Of a DNA stretch of 64,000 nt, positions 9,928 through 19,819 are shown one piece after another (within the stretch, counting starts at the first letter, position 1; every line of letters starts with the position of its first letter). A program made the translations under genes and the position numbers. The notes under the pieces were generated by a model. The model was not told the origin of the DNA and ran no database searches. It worked only from the letters and a program-made list of their open reading frames with translations. The DNA lies in assembly GCF_032401055.1 (NCBI RefSeq), contig NZ_CP135529.1, positions 310,001 to 374,000 of the forward strand, in the 5' to 3' direction. The stretch is from Tardiphaga sp. 709. Lineage in GTDB: Bacteria > Pseudomonadota > Alphaproteobacteria > Rhizobiales > Xanthobacteraceae.

Positions 9928-10402
9928 ACGGAACGCTTGAGACGCGCGGGCTGCGATAAACTTCGTCCGCGCGCTTCTCGAAGGCTACGGCAAAGCGCTG
10001 GAATGCAGCATCGAACATCGTGCCCATCAGCATCGCCAGCATGCGGCTCTTGAACTCATAGGCGATGAAGAAGCCGACGTCGCATTCCTGACCTTCAGCC
10101 TTCGGCTCAAAGGTCCAGCGGTTTTCGAGATTGCTGAACGGACCACGCAGATATTCGACCATGATCTTCAGGTTCGGCCGATCCAGCGTCACGCGGCTGG
10201 TGAAGGATTCCTGCACCAGCTTGAACGACACAGTCATGTCGGCAACAATGACCTCGGTGCCATTCTCCTGCGGCGTACGCTGGCGAATCTTCAGCGACTT
10301 GCACAGCGGTACGAATTCCGGATAGCGCTCGACATCGGCAACCAGATCGAACATCTGGGAGGCGCTGTGACGCACGCGGCGCTTGTTGGCAAATCTCGGC
10401 AT
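9917..10402 (-). CDS. COQ10/RatA-like START-domain protein
   Basis: The start at 10402 (MPRFANKRRVRHSASQMFDL) fits the family. An upstream extension to 10468 would run through the lipA stop. The 161-residue protein is a polyketide-cyclase/START fold with DVERYPEFVPLCKS, the COQ10/YfjG signature. Such proteins bind ubiquinone or other lipids. The E. coli homologue was named RatA, but a toxin role is not supported by anything here. It follows lipA by 10 bp in the same direction, as is common in alphaproteobacteria. Confidence 0.88.
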   Translation of the reverse strand: MPRFANKRRVRHSASQMFDLVADVERYPEFVPLCKSLKIRQRTPQENGTEVIVADMTVSFKLVQESFTSRVTLDRPNLKIMVEYLRGPFSNLENRWTFEPKAEGQECDVGFFIAYEFKSRMLAMLMGTMFDAAFQRFAVAFEKRADEVYRSPRVSSVPSTS

Positions 10403-10412
10403 CGTCGCGTTC

Positions 10413-11372
10413 TCAGCGCGCGAGAGCGGCGCGCGCAGCCTGCAGCTTGGCGAAATCCTCGCCGGCATGATGCGACGAGCGCGTCAGCGGGCTCGCCGAC
10501 ACCATCAGGAAGCCCTTGGTGTAGGCGACTTTCTCATAGCCCGCGAATTCATCCGGCGTGACGTAGCGCGACACCACGTGATGCTTGCGCGTCGGCTGCA
10601 GATACTGGCCGATCGTGAGGAAGTCGATATCGGCGGAACGCATGTCGTCCATCACCTGCAGCACCTCGTGGCGCTCCTCGCCGAGGCCGACCATGATGCC
10701 GGATTTGGTGAAGATGGTCGGGTCGAGTTCCTTGACCTTCTGCAGCAGGCGCAGCGAATGGAAATAGCGCGCGCCCGGTCGCACTGTCAGATAGCGCGAC
10801 GGCACGGTTTCGAGATTGTGGTTAAACACGTCGGGCTTCGCCGCGACGACGACTTCGAGGGCGCCCGGCTTGCGCAGGAAGTCAGGCGTCAGGATTTCGA
10901 TGGTGGTCGTGGGACATGCCGCGCGAATGGCGCGAATCGTCTGCGCAAAATGTTCGGCGCCGCCATCGGCGAGATCGTCGCGGTCCACCGAGGTGATGAC
11001 CACGTGATGCAGGCCGAGCTTGCGCACGGCTTCGGCCACATGCTCGGGCTCCATGCCGTCGAGCGCGTTAGGCATGCCGGTTTTGACGTTACAGAACGCA
11101 CAGGCGCGGGTGCAGGTGTCACCCATGATCATGAAGGTGGCGTGCTTCTTCTGCCAGCACTCGCCGATATTCGGGCAGCCAGCTTCCTCGCACACGGTAA
11201 CGAGGCCGTTCTCCTTGACGATCTTGCGGGTGTCGCCATAGCCACGGCTGGTCGGCGCACGGACCCGGATCCAATCCGGCTTCGGCGGCGAGAACAGATC
11301 CGGGCGATTCACTTTTTCAGGGTGACGCGGGCGGAGCGGTGTGGTGGAAACGGTATCGAGGACGACGACCAT
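10413..11372 (-). CDS. lipA: Lipoyl synthase
   Basis: The 319-residue radical-SAM enzyme inserts two sulfurs into octanoyl groups on lipoyl domains. It shows the auxiliary cluster motif [13 protein letters not shown], the SAM cluster motif [10 protein letters not shown] (CX3CX2C) and the C-terminal [15 protein letters not shown] region with the RSSY-like serine that ligates the auxiliary cluster. Length is normal. It is upstream of, and probably co-transcribed with, the COQ10-like gene. Confidence 0.97.
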   Translation of the reverse strand: MVVVLDTVSTTPLRPRHPEKVNRPDLFSPPKPDWIRVRAPTSRGYGDTRKIVKENGLVTVCEEAGCPNIGECWQKKHATFMIMGDTCTRACAFCNVKTGMPNALDGMEPEHVAEAVRKLGLHHVVITSVDRDDLADGGAEHFAQTIRAIRAACPTTTIEILTPDFLRKPGALEVVVAAKPDVFNHNLETVPSRYLTVRPGARYFHSLRLLQKVKELDPTIFTKSGIMVGLGEERHEVLQVMDDMRSADIDFLTIGQYLQPTRKHHVVSRYVTPDEFAGYEKVAYTKGFLMVSASPLTRSSHHAGEDFAKLQAARAALAR

Positions 11373-11472
11373 GAACTGTCCGTTCTGAGTGAAGCCTTAG
11401 GTAATCCGCCGGGCCCTATCCTGCAACCCGCCCTCGCCTTGCCCGGCCCTGCATCGTAACATAGCAGGCAGA

Positions 11473-12075
11473 ATGGCTCCAAAACCTCACCAAATCCCCC
11501 AAAAGCTCGGCAAGGCACTCAAACGCAGCTTTTTCGCGCGGAGCGTGCACGATGTGGCCCCCGAACTGATTGGTGCGACGCTTCTGGTGGATGGCATCGG
11601 TGGCGAGATCGTCGAGGTCGAGGCCTATCATCACACCGAGCCCGCGGCCCATTCCTTCAACGGGCAGACGCCGCGCAACCAGATCATGTTCGGGCCGCCC
11701 GGCTTTGCCTATGTCTACCGCTCCTACGGCATCCACTGGTGCGTGAACTTCGTCTGCGAGGCCGAGGGATCGGCCAGCGCGGTGCTGATCCGGGCACTGC
11801 AGCCGACCTTCGGGATTGGCGAGATGCAGCTGCGGCGCGGGCTGCAGGATGAGCGCATGCTGTGCTCGGGACCCGGCAAGGTCTGCCAAGCGCTCGGCAT
11901 CAGTATCGCGCATAACGGGCTGGCTTTGGACAAGCCGCCGATTGCGATTCATGCCCGCACCGAAGTGCCGGACATCGTCGCCGGCATCCGCATCGGCATC
12001 ACCAAGGCAGTCGAGCTGCCGTGGCGCTATGGGGTGAGAGGCTCGCGTTATCTCAGCAAGCCGTTTGCGAGGTAG
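11473..12075 (+). CDS. 3-methyladenine DNA glycosylase (AAG/MPG family)
   Basis: The 200-residue protein belongs to the Aag family that excises alkylated purines in base-excision repair. Visible features are [39 protein letters not shown] (the catalytic Glu and the damage-recognition region) and the [17 protein letters not shown] strand block. It stands alone between lipA (divergent) and valS (convergent, 27 bp between stops). No strong terminator is visible in that gap. Confidence 0.92.
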   Translation: MAPKPHQIPQKLGKALKRSFFARSVHDVAPELIGATLLVDGIGGEIVEVEAYHHTEPAAHSFNGQTPRNQIMFGPPGFAYVYRSYGIHWCVNFVCEAEGSASAVLIRALQPTFGIGEMQLRRGLQDERMLCSGPGKVCQALGISIAHNGLALDKPPIAIHARTEVPDIVAGIRIGITKAVELPWRYGVRGSRYLSKPFAR

Positions 12076-12102
12076 CTATAACGCCCTTCGAAGAAGCATC
12101 GC

Positions 12103-14976
12103 TCACACCGCGTTCTTGAGCCGCTCCAGCGCTTCCAGCGTCTTGGCCTTGCGGGCCTCGGCCGCCTCGCGCTTCTCGCGCTCTTCCTCGACGATCTCTT
12201 CCGCCGCGTTGGCGACGAATTTCTCGTTGGAGAGCTTGGCGTCAGCGCGCTTGATGTCAGCTTCGGCTTTCACCAGTTCCTTGTCGAGACGCGTCTTCTC
12301 GGCGCCGAAATCAATCACCCCCTTCAACGGCAGCGCTGCGACTTCACCGCGGATCAGGAGCTGCACGGCACCCTGCGGGGCGACATCGGCGAAGGATATG
12401 TCGCCGAGACGCGCGAGGCGCTTCACGACATCGCTCCAGCGCTGGGCACGGGCCTGCGTCTCCGCAGAGGCACCGGCTAGCACCAGTGGCGTCAATGTCG
12501 CTGGCACGATGTTCATCTCGGCACGCACCGAACGGACCTCCGTGACCAGATCGATGACCCAGCCGATCTCGGCTTCGGCGGCGTCATCCTTGAAGTCGGC
12601 GACCGGTTCGGGATCGCCCATCAGGATCGGCGCGACGATCGGATCGCTCGCGGCGGTCGCGATGATCAGGGCTTCCTGCTCGCGCGTCAGGCCGCTCGCC
12701 TTGCGTGACCACGGCGCCAGCGCCAGCAGACCGTTGCGCGGCGCCGTCACGGCCCAGAGTTCTTCCGTGATGAACGGCATGAACGGATGCAGCAGCTTCA
12801 GGATCTCGTCGCGGGCCCAGGCGACCATCGCGCGGGTTTCGGTCTTGGCCGGACCGTCCTCGCCCATCATGAATGGCTTGGCGAGTTCGAGATACCAGTC
12901 GCAATACACATTCCAGACGAAGCGATAGGCCGCGCCCGCCGCATCGTTGAAGCGATAGGCTTCGATGGCTTCGGTGACTTCGCGCGTCGCCTTCACGGTC
13001 TCATGCGCGATCCAGCGGTTGAGCACTTCCTTGGCTTTGGTCGGATCGAAGCCAGCCGGCAGCACGCACTCGTTCATTTCGGCGAAGCGGCAAGCGTTCC
13101 AGAGCTTGGTCGCGAAATTGCGATAGCCCTCGACGCGCTGGGTCGCGAGCTTGATGTCGCGGCCCTGTGCGGCCATCGCAGCCAGCGTAAAGCGTAGCGC
13201 GTCGGCGCCGTACTGGTCGATCAGGTTCAGGGGATCGATGACGTTGCCCTTCGACTTCGACATCTTGGCGCCCTTCTCGTCGCGGACGAGGGCGTGGATG
13301 TAGACGGTCGGGAACGGCACGTCCTTCTTGAAGTGCATGCCCATCATCATCATCCGGGCGACCCAGAAGAAGATGATGTCGAAGCCGGTGACGAGCACAT
13401 TGGTCGGATAGTAGCGATCGACATCGACCGAACTCTGCGGCCAGCCCAGCGTCGAGAACGGCCACAGCGCTGACGAGAACCAGGTATCGAGCACGTCCTC
13501 GTCGCGCGTGATGAAGCCCTCGCGCTTCGCCGGATCGAGCGCCATCTCGTGGCCCTGCTCTTCCGTGATCACTTCCTGCTCGACATAATAGCCAAGTGCG
13601 TTGCCGACCGCTTCTTCCTCGGTCTCGGCGACGAACACCTTGCCGTCCGGACCGTACCAGGCCGGGATCTGATGGCCCCACCACAGCTGGCGCGAGATGC
13701 ACCATGGCTGGATGTTCTCCATCCACTCGTAATAGGTCTTTTCCCAGTTCTTCGGCACGAACTCGGTCGCGCCGGTGCGCACGGCGGCGATCGCTGGCTG
13801 TGCCATGGTCTTGGCGTCGACGTACCACTGGTCGGTCAGATAGGGCTCGATGACGACGCCGGAGCGGTCGCCATGCGGCACCATATGCGTGTTGGGCTCG
13901 ATCTTCTCCAGGAAGCCGAAATCTTCCAGCCGCTGCACGATGGTCTTGCGCGCCTTGAAGCGCTCCATCCCGTGCAATTCTTCGACCAGCTCCGACGCTG
14001 CTACGGGCAGTCCGCGCAGATAGTCCTCGTTGTCGGCAAGTGCGAGCTTGCCTTCGATATCGAGGATGCTGATGCGTGCAAGGCCGTGGCGGTTGCCGAC
14101 TTCGAAGTCGTTGAAGTCGTGCGCCGGCGTGATCTTCACCGCGCCAGACCCCTTCTCCGGGTCGGAATATTCGTCGGCGACGATCGGGATCAGACGGCCG
14201 ACCAGCGGCAGAACCACGTTCTTGCCGATCAGATGGGTGTAGCGTTCGTCATCCGGATTCACGGCGACGCCGCTGTCGCCGAGCATCGTCTCGGGACGCG
14301 TGGTCGCAACGGTGATGAACGAGGTCGGATCTTCCGGATCGAAACTCTTGCCTTCGAGCGGATAGCGCAGATGCCAGAGGTTACCCTTGACCTCGACCTG
14401 CTGGACTTCGAGATCGGAAATCGCCGTGAGCAGTTTCGGATCCCAGTTCACAAGGCGCTTGTCCTTGTAGATCAGGCCCTCGCGGTGCAGCTGCACGAAC
14501 ACCTTGATGACGGCCTCGGACAGGCCCTCGTCCATGGTGAAGCGCTCGCGCGACCAGTCGCAGGAGGCGCCAAGGCGCTTCAACTGATTGACAATGACGC
14601 CGCCGCTCTCAGCCTTCCACTTCCAGACGCGTTCGAGAAATGCCTCGCGTCCCATGTCGCGGCGATCGGGCTCCTGACGCTCCATCAACTGGCGCTCGAC
14701 CACCATCTGGGTCGCAATGCCCGCATGGTCGGTGCCGGGCTGCCACAGCACGTCGCGGCCGCGCATGCGCTCGAAGCGACAGAGCACGTCCTGCAGCGTG
14801 TTGTTCAGGGCGTGGCCCATATGCAGCGAGCCGGTGACGTTCGGCGGCGGGATCACGATCGTATAGGGCTCGGCATCCACCCGGTCCGCTCGGCCAGCCT
14901 TGAACGCGCCTTCGGCTTCCCAGGCAGCGGCGATGCGGGTCTCGATATCGGCGGGCTGATAGGTCTTTTCGATCAT
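12103..14976 (-). CDS. valS: Valyl-tRNA synthetase
   Basis: This 957-residue class I synthetase is full length. It has the HIGH-type motif in [17 protein letters not shown] (44-60), KMSKS in [14 protein letters not shown] near residue 570, an editing domain between them, and a C-terminal coiled coil rich in Lys/Glu/Ala that ends [11 protein letters not shown]. The coiled coil marks ValRS as opposed to IleRS or LeuRS. Confidence 0.97.
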   Translation of the reverse strand: MIEKTYQPADIETRIAAAWEAEGAFKAGRADRVDAEPYTIVIPPPNVTGSLHMGHALNNTLQDVLCRFERMRGRDVLWQPGTDHAGIATQMVVERQLMERQEPDRRDMGREAFLERVWKWKAESGGVIVNQLKRLGASCDWSRERFTMDEGLSEAVIKVFVQLHREGLIYKDKRLVNWDPKLLTAISDLEVQQVEVKGNLWHLRYPLEGKSFDPEDPTSFITVATTRPETMLGDSGVAVNPDDERYTHLIGKNVVLPLVGRLIPIVADEYSDPEKGSGAVKITPAHDFNDFEVGNRHGLARISILDIEGKLALADNEDYLRGLPVAASELVEELHGMERFKARKTIVQRLEDFGFLEKIEPNTHMVPHGDRSGVVIEPYLTDQWYVDAKTMAQPAIAAVRTGATEFVPKNWEKTYYEWMENIQPWCISRQLWWGHQIPAWYGPDGKVFVAETEEEAVGNALGYYVEQEVITEEQGHEMALDPAKREGFITRDEDVLDTWFSSALWPFSTLGWPQSSVDVDRYYPTNVLVTGFDIIFFWVARMMMMGMHFKKDVPFPTVYIHALVRDEKGAKMSKSKGNVIDPLNLIDQYGADALRFTLAAMAAQGRDIKLATQRVEGYRNFATKLWNACRFAEMNECVLPAGFDPTKAKEVLNRWIAHETVKATREVTEAIEAYRFNDAAGAAYRFVWNVYCDWYLELAKPFMMGEDGPAKTETRAMVAWARDEILKLLHPFMPFITEELWAVTAPRNGLLALAPWSRKASGLTREQEALIIATAASDPIVAPILMGDPEPVADFKDDAAEAEIGWVIDLVTEVRSVRAEMNIVPATLTPLVLAGASAETQARAQRWSDVVKRLARLGDISFADVAPQGAVQLLIRGEVAALPLKGVIDFGAEKTRLDKELVKAEADIKRADAKLSNEKFVANAAEEIVEEEREKREAAEARKAKTLEALERLKNAV

Positions 14977-15152
14977 GACAATTCAATCAAATCAGGGGTT
15001 TTTGGCCACGGTTTTGAGGCCTGGGGCGAACGCAGGAAGCCGATGGCGCTAGAAACCCGCCAGCGCGGCTCAAGTCAACATATAGGGCTGTTTAGCCACC
15101 CCGGAGGGCCAAACGAAGGCCCCGAAAGGCCGTCGTTGCTTGTCTCGCGGGC

Positions 15153-15896
15153 CTAGCGGCCGCCGCCGCGTGAGACGCGCTCGATCTCGGCCTTGACGAT
15201 GCGCTCGACGAGGCCCGGCAGGTTGTCGTCCAGCCAGGACTTCAGCATCGGACGCAGCATCTCCTTGACGAGATCCTCGAGGGTCCGCGCGTTGTTGCTC
15301 AGGACCGTATTGGCCAGCGCATTGAAGGCCGACTCCACGGACGACACGGTGCTGTGTGACAGGATCTGCTGCTGCGGTGCGACCGGGGGCGGATCATAGG
15401 ACGGCGGGTCGAAGCGCGGTGCGGGTCGTTGGCTGCTGGCAGCGACAGCTTCGGCGAATTCGAGGTCGTCATCCGGCTCGACATGCTGGAATGCGGGTTC
15501 CGGCTCGGGGTCGGCGACCACCATCTCGTCGGTCAGTTCGAACACATCACCGTCGGGCTGCGCCGGGCGCACCTCTTCCTCGGTGGTCGCGGCTTCCAAG
15601 CTGGCCAACATCGCGTCGATGTCGTCCTGGCTGTTGGAGGCAGCAGGCTCCGGCGGCGGTGGCGCGGGCTTCGGGGCTGGCGGCGGTACTTTGGCGGCAG
15701 CAGCCTGCGCGGCTGGAATCGCCGACGGCGGGATGTCTGTCATCGCAGCAGGCTTGGGTGCAGGAGCTGGCTTGGGCGGCGGCGGCGGAGCAACTTCGGC
15801 GACGGCCGGCTTCGCTTCGTCGTCGGCGATGATACGTCGGATCGACGCCAGAATCTCCTCCATCGAGGGCTCCTGGACCTTTGCAGGTTGCGTCAT
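15153..15896 (-). CDS. popZ: PopZ, polar organizing protein (DUF2497)
   Basis: The 247-residue protein has the PopZ layout: a short N-terminal helix (MEEILASIRRIIADDE, about 12-27), a long central Pro/Ala/acidic disordered region, and a C-terminal helical oligomerisation domain (VESAFNALANTVLSN, TLEDLVKEMLRPMLKSWLDDNLP, ERIVKAEIERV). PopZ condenses at the cell pole and anchors ParB/parS and signalling proteins. The gene lies 176 bp upstream of valS on the same strand. Confidence 0.93.
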   Translation of the reverse strand: MTQPAKVQEPSMEEILASIRRIIADDEAKPAVAEVAPPPPPKPAPAPKPAAMTDIPPSAIPAAQAAAAKVPPPAPKPAPPPPEPAASNSQDDIDAMLASLEAATTEEEVRPAQPDGDVFELTDEMVVADPEPEPAFQHVEPDDDLEFAEAVAASSQRPAPRFDPPSYDPPPVAPQQQILSHSTVSSVESAFNALANTVLSNNARTLEDLVKEMLRPMLKSWLDDNLPGLVERIVKAEIERVSRGGGR

Positions 15897-16133
15897 GTCC
15901 GACTCCGCATCATCAACGCTCTCGTCAATATTTTACACCAGACGAGGCTGAATTTGCGGGTTGTCGTTTTGACGACCGTTCGATTCAGCGCGCAAGCCTG
16001 ACTTGTCCCCAAGATCAAGCGACGCCTGACCACCAACTGTCGCGCGGAAAATGCCCAAGGAATTAGGAGAGGCATTCCGAATCGCTAAGCCAGCAATGCA
16101 AACGGTACGTCATCGGACAAATTGATTGCAAGC

Positions 16134-16157
16134 AAAGGGCCGCACAAGCGGCCCTTT
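16134..16157 (-). terminator. Rho-independent terminator after tolC
   Basis: A 10-bp perfect stem (AAAGGGCCGC / GCGGCCCTTT) with a 4-nt loop lies 31 bp beyond the tolC stop. On the minus strand a short T-containing tract follows. It is placed to end leftward tolC transcription before popZ. Confidence 0.8.
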
Positions 16158-16187
16158 CGATACGATATCAGGTGATATCCGAGCGCG

Positions 16188-17597
16188 TTAGCGCCCGTCG
16201 GGCGTACGCACGCCAACCCAGCTATCGCGCACCTGGTGATAGTGCACGCTGGGGTCATACACATTGGTGTTCAGCTTCATCACCGTCGGTGACAGACGAC
16301 CGACTGCGTTGAGCACCGAGTATGATGCCACCACACGATCATGCTGCGCGGTGACAAGCGCGACGCGCGCGTTCACCAGCGCCTGCTGCGCGTTCAACAC
16401 GTCGAGCGTGGTGCGCTGGCCGGCCTTGGCTTCTTCGCGAACGCCGTTCAGCGCGATTTCGGAAGCCTGAACCTGTGCCTGTGCGGACGAGACCTGCGCC
16501 CTGCCCGCCAGCAACTGCCCCCAGGCCTGCACGACGCTGGCGCGAGTCTGGTCACGCACCTGCTCGAGTGCGAGGCGCTGCTGGGCCAGCGTTTCCTTGG
16601 ACTGCCGGATCAGCGAGTATTCGCCGCCACCCTGGTAAACCGGGATCGACACCTGAGCGATCCCTGCTGCCGTCAGACCGCGCGGCTGCGTGATCGACTG
16701 GTCCCAGCCCTGCTGGATATTGGCTTGCAAGGTCACGGTCGGGAACAGCGCGCCTTCGTTGACCTTCACATTGAGGAAGCTGACATCGATACCGAACATT
16801 GCCGCGGTGACATTCGGGTTCTCGACGAGGCCGAGATCGACGGCGCCGGGCAGCGTATTCGGCAGGAAGCGATCGACGGGCGAACCCGCCTGCAGGTTGC
16901 TCGGCTCGTTGCCGATGATACGGCGGAAGTTCGAGCGCGTGGTGGTGAGATTCGACTCGGCGGTCAGCAACTGCGTACGACCGGCAGCGAGCTGCGCTTC
17001 GGACTGCGCAACGTCGGTACGGGTGACTTCGCCGACATTGAAGCGATCGCGGGTCTGCTTCAGCGTCTGTTCGAGCACGCGGACGTTGCTCTTCTGCACC
17101 TCGACCACGGCGGAGTCGCGCAGATAGTCCATGTAGATGGTCGCGGCGGAGAGAATCACTGACTGTTCGAGCACGCGCAGACCTTCGCGCGCAGCCGAAA
17201 CCTGCCCCTCGGCGGCGCGTGTGCGGTTCGCCGTCTGCTGGCCGTTGTACACATTCTGGGTGATGGTCGCGCCGACAGCGCGCGGAATCTGCACGCCGTG
17301 AAGCGCGGTCGAATTACCCGCGATGCTGGTGACTGTGTCCGTGTACTGATAGCCGCCGCTTGCGGTGATCGCGACCCTCGGCCGATAACCCGACAAAGCC
17401 TGCGGCACGTTCTCGTCAGTGACGCGCACCGAAGCGCGCTGGGCATTCAATTGAGGATTGTTCTGATAAGCGCGAACCAACGCCGCTTCGATCGTGTCAG
17501 CCAGAACGGGTGACGCTCCGGCAAATGCCAGCAAAAGGGCCGCAGCTGCAGCACCGGTGAGAGCTTTTACGCCGCCCATTCTTGGTAATCCATTCAT
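16188..17597 (-). CDS. TolC-family outer-membrane efflux/secretion channel
   Basis: The start at 17597 (MNGLPRMGGVKAL) places a Sec signal peptide at the N-terminus (hydrophobic AAAAALLLAFAG, cleavage after SPVLA). An in-frame ORF start at 17744 would bury it, and the ATG at 17579 is an alternative. The mature protein (about 440 residues) has the two OEP repeats of TolC: ALVRAYQNNPQLNAQRA near the start, long coiled-coil helices and the second repeat ending TLDVLNAQQALVNARVALV. It is the trimeric exit duct for RND/MFP pumps or type I secretion. No pump genes are nearby. The 215-bp gap upstream probably holds its promoter and contains a small hairpin at 17760-17780. Confidence 0.93.
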   Translation of the reverse strand: MNGLPRMGGVKALTGAAAAALLLAFAGASPVLADTIEAALVRAYQNNPQLNAQRASVRVTDENVPQALSGYRPRVAITASGGYQYTDTVTSIAGNSTALHGVQIPRAVGATITQNVYNGQQTANRTRAAEGQVSAAREGLRVLEQSVILSAATIYMDYLRDSAVVEVQKSNVRVLEQTLKQTRDRFNVGEVTRTDVAQSEAQLAAGRTQLLTAESNLTTTRSNFRRIIGNEPSNLQAGSPVDRFLPNTLPGAVDLGLVENPNVTAAMFGIDVSFLNVKVNEGALFPTVTLQANIQQGWDQSITQPRGLTAAGIAQVSIPVYQGGGEYSLIRQSKETLAQQRLALEQVRDQTRASVVQAWGQLLAGRAQVSSAQAQVQASEIALNGVREEAKAGQRTTLDVLNAQQALVNARVALVTAQHDRVVASYSVLNAVGRLSPTVMKLNTNVYDPSVHYHQVRDSWVGVRTPDGR

Positions 17598-17812
17598 GCC
17601 GTTCACTGATCCGGGCGCACACTTAATAGCGACCGAACAGATGATGTCCGTTAGCGAGTCTCCACTCACCATATTCCGCGCATCGGCGAGACGGAACCTC
17701 TCGTGGAAACTTGACAGTGAAAACTTGGCGAATGGGACATCCAAGCCACACTTGTAATTACCGCTGGCGATATTAGCGGTGCCCCGATGCCCGATAAGGC
17801 GGACAGTCAGCC

Positions 17813-18391
17813 CTAGAAAACGAATGCCGGGAGCTTTTCCATGCCCGGCAGAACCGGTGCGGTAGCATCGAACAGGGGGCGGGAGCCAAAATCCTCGTGG
17901 GAATGGGTCACGAGAACGGCGCGGGCGGGCTTGGTCAGGGCGAACACGCCCACCAGTTGGCCACCGGAGGCCAGCTGCTTGTAGAGCCCGGTCGGGACGA
18001 TTTCCGTCGCGCCGGCCAGAACGATCAGATCATAGGGGCCGTTCGTGGCATCGCCATCGGCCGGCATGCCGGCCGCGCTGGTGACCTGCCCGGCAAACTG
18101 GGCGATCACGGCGGCCGCATAGCCCGTGGGGCAGCCAACCACCAGAACCTTGTCGGTCGCCTTCACGTCGGAGGCCTGCAGCATCCGCGCCAGCACCACC
18201 GGCTTGATCAGAAAGCGATTCGGGGCGACTTCGAGGTCGAGATCGAGATAGGCCATGGCGCGCTGGCTGGCAGGAACGAACTCCTCGCGCGGCACCGCAA
18301 GCATGGCGTCGATGATGCGCAAATCGGTAACGTCGCTGGGACGCACCTGACCATCAACCATCTTCTGGCGTGCGGTCGAAAAGTCGGACAT
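17813..18391 (-). CDS. Protein-L-isoaspartate O-methyltransferase-like protein
   Basis: The ATG at 18391 (MSDFSTARQKMVDGQVRPSDVTD) has an AAGGGA ribosome site. The 192-residue protein follows the alphaproteobacterial PCMT-like pattern: RPSDVTDLRIIDAML, EEFVPASQRAMAYLD and a SAM-binding glycine region reduced to VVGCPTGYAAAVIAQ, less canonical than the usual GxGSGY. Repair methylation of isoaspartate is the family role. The weakened SAM loop leaves the activity uncertain. It is upstream of tolC in the same direction, an arrangement common in rhizobia. Confidence 0.82.
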   Translation of the reverse strand: MSDFSTARQKMVDGQVRPSDVTDLRIIDAMLAVPREEFVPASQRAMAYLDLDLEVAPNRFLIKPVVLARMLQASDVKATDKVLVVGCPTGYAAAVIAQFAGQVTSAAGMPADGDATNGPYDLIVLAGATEIVPTGLYKQLASGGQLVGVFALTKPARAVLVTHSHEDFGSRPLFDATAPVLPGMEKLPAFVF

Positions 18392-18542
18392 GAGCAATCC
18401 CTTGCAAACGGCTGGAAGTTCCTTGTGCAGGAATTACGGCAGCGCACAGCGGGATGCAAGGTTCGTAAAAACACAGCAGCCAACGCGCTATCGAGGCGGT
18501 CCCGAGCGCGGTTTCTGGCAGCCATTTTTGCGGAAGGATGTT

Positions 18543-18617
18543 TGGCTCCCCGGGCTGGATTCGAACCAGCGACCATTCGATTAACAGTCGAATGCTCTAC
18601 CGCTGAGCTACCAGGGA
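18543..18617 (-). tRNA. tRNA-Asn (GTT)
   Basis: The minus-strand cloverleaf starts TCCCTGG and ends CCGGGGA plus G and an encoded CCA. The seven-base acceptor stem pairs with one G-T wobble. The anticodon loop CTGTTAA gives anticodon GTT (Asn), and the T-loop GGTTCGAATCC is intact. No integrated element lies next to it. Confidence 0.97.
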
Positions 18618-18892
18618 ACGTGCGAACTGCGTCGCAGGCCGCAGCGTATAACAAAGCGATCCACGCTTGGAAAGCAGGAAATGCACCTCGTCCCACAGTG
18701 ACCGCCAACCGGGGAAAACTCAGAAAAAGCCTGATGTTACGGGATCTTCTTGATGCTTGGCCCGTTCCAGTCGGAACCATGTCGCATATGAGCGAAGAAT
18801 AATCTTTCCAACCGTGTCGCGATTTAGTCTTATTGCACCGCAAGACTACCCGTTGCGACGTTGAACAAGTTCCGAATCGAATGAGGTGACCG

Positions 18893-19066
18893 ATGCCAGC
18901 CACCCACACCGACCGCGCGCTTCCGACCGACATCAACTCCCTGCCCTTTATCAGTGATGACGAATGCGTCACCCGGCTCGCCGAAGCCGTCGAGGCGCAT
19001 GACAGCGATCACCTCGATGAGGTGGCGCTCTTGATCGGGCGCCTCGCGGTGCCGATCGAAATCTAG
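18893..19066 (+). CDS. Small conserved-looking hypothetical protein (57 aa)
   Basis: The ORF MPATHTDRALPTDINS... ending LLIGRLAVPIEI is preceded by GAGGTGA seven bases before the ATG, a strong ribosome site. It has host-like GC-rich codon use. No domain is recognised: it is acidic, with a predicted helix around ECVTRLAEAVEAHD. It stands alone between tRNA-Asn and livF, which is convergent. The 275-bp gap before it holds no other gene I can support. Confidence 0.65.
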   Translation: MPATHTDRALPTDINSLPFISDDECVTRLAEAVEAHDSDHLDEVALLIGRLAVPIEI

Positions 19067-19114
19067 GGAATCAGGCAGCCGGGGACCTCGTCCCCGGAGA
19101 TGAAATCCAGGGAA

Positions 19115-19819
19115 TCACATTCCGACGCCGAGGAAGTCCCGCATCAGGTCGGGGCTGGCGTTCAGGTCTGCTGGCGTGCCTTCAAACACCACGTGGCCGT
19201 TATTGAGCCCATAAACGCGGTTGGCGAAGCTCAATGCCGCCGCAACATTCTGCTCGACTACAATCATGGTGCGGCCCTCGGCGGCGAGATTGCGTGAGAC
19301 CTCGACGAGATCACGCACGATCAGCGGCGCCAGGCCCTCGAACGGCTCGTCCAGCAGGATGATGCGCGCGTCGCGGATCAGCGCACGCGCAATGGCCAGC
19401 ATCTGCTGTTCGCCGCCAGAAAGCGTGCGCCCGGCCGATTTGCGGCGTTCCTTGAGGCGCGGAAACACTTCGTAGATCCGGTCGTAGGACCATGCGTTCG
19501 GCGCCGTCAGGGCCGCGATGCGCAGGTTTTCCTCGACCGTCAGGCCGCCGAAGATGGCGCGCTCTTCTGGCACCAGTTGAACGCCCATGCCGGCAATGGC
19601 CGATGGCGGCAGACCCTCGATGGATTGGCCGTCGAGGCGGATATGGCCGCTGCGCGGTGACAGCACTCCCATGATCGAGCGCAGCGTCGTGGTCTTGCCG
19701 GCGCCGTTGCGACCGAGCAGTGCCACGACCTCGCCCTGCTCGACCCGGATAGACAGGTCGAACAGCACGTGGGAATCGCCATACAGCGTATTGATCTTGT
19801 CGACTTCAAGCAGGCTCAT
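19115..19819 (-). CDS. livF: LivF-type ABC transporter ATPase
   Basis: The start at 19819 ([20 protein letters not shown]) overlaps the livMG stop by 14 bp. The longer in-frame ORF to 19909 is out of family. The 234-residue ATPase has Walker A GRNGAGKTT, signature LSGGEQQ, Walker B ILLDEPFEGL and the short LivF-like C-terminus. It is the second ATPase of a branched-chain amino-acid (HAAT) family importer, acting at the inner membrane with the livMG product. Confidence 0.95.
   Translation of the reverse strand: MSLLEVDKINTLYGDSHVLFDLSIRVEQGEVVALLGRNGAGKTTTLRSIMGVLSPRSGHIRLDGQSIEGLPPSAIAGMGVQLVPEERAIFGGLTVEENLRIAALTAPNAWSYDRIYEVFPRLKERRKSAGRTLSGGEQQMLAIARALIRDARIILLDEPFEGLAPLIVRDLVEVSRNLAAEGRTMIVVEQNVAAALSFANRVYGLNNGHVVFEGTPADLNASPDLMRDFLGVGM

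Noticed and set aside
9917-10402. RatA as part of a toxin-antitoxin pair
   Set aside because: No antitoxin-like partner is next to it. The protein is a COQ10/START-domain type and lies with lipA, so a toxin label is not supported.
13549-15156. 535-codon plus-strand ORF opposite valS
   Set aside because: It is an antisense shadow of the GC-rich valS gene: His/Asp/Leu-rich composition, no ribosome site, no recognisable domain.
18543-18617. tRNA-Asn as a second element attachment site
   Set aside because: Genes on both sides are host-like and no duplicated tRNA end or integrase is seen.
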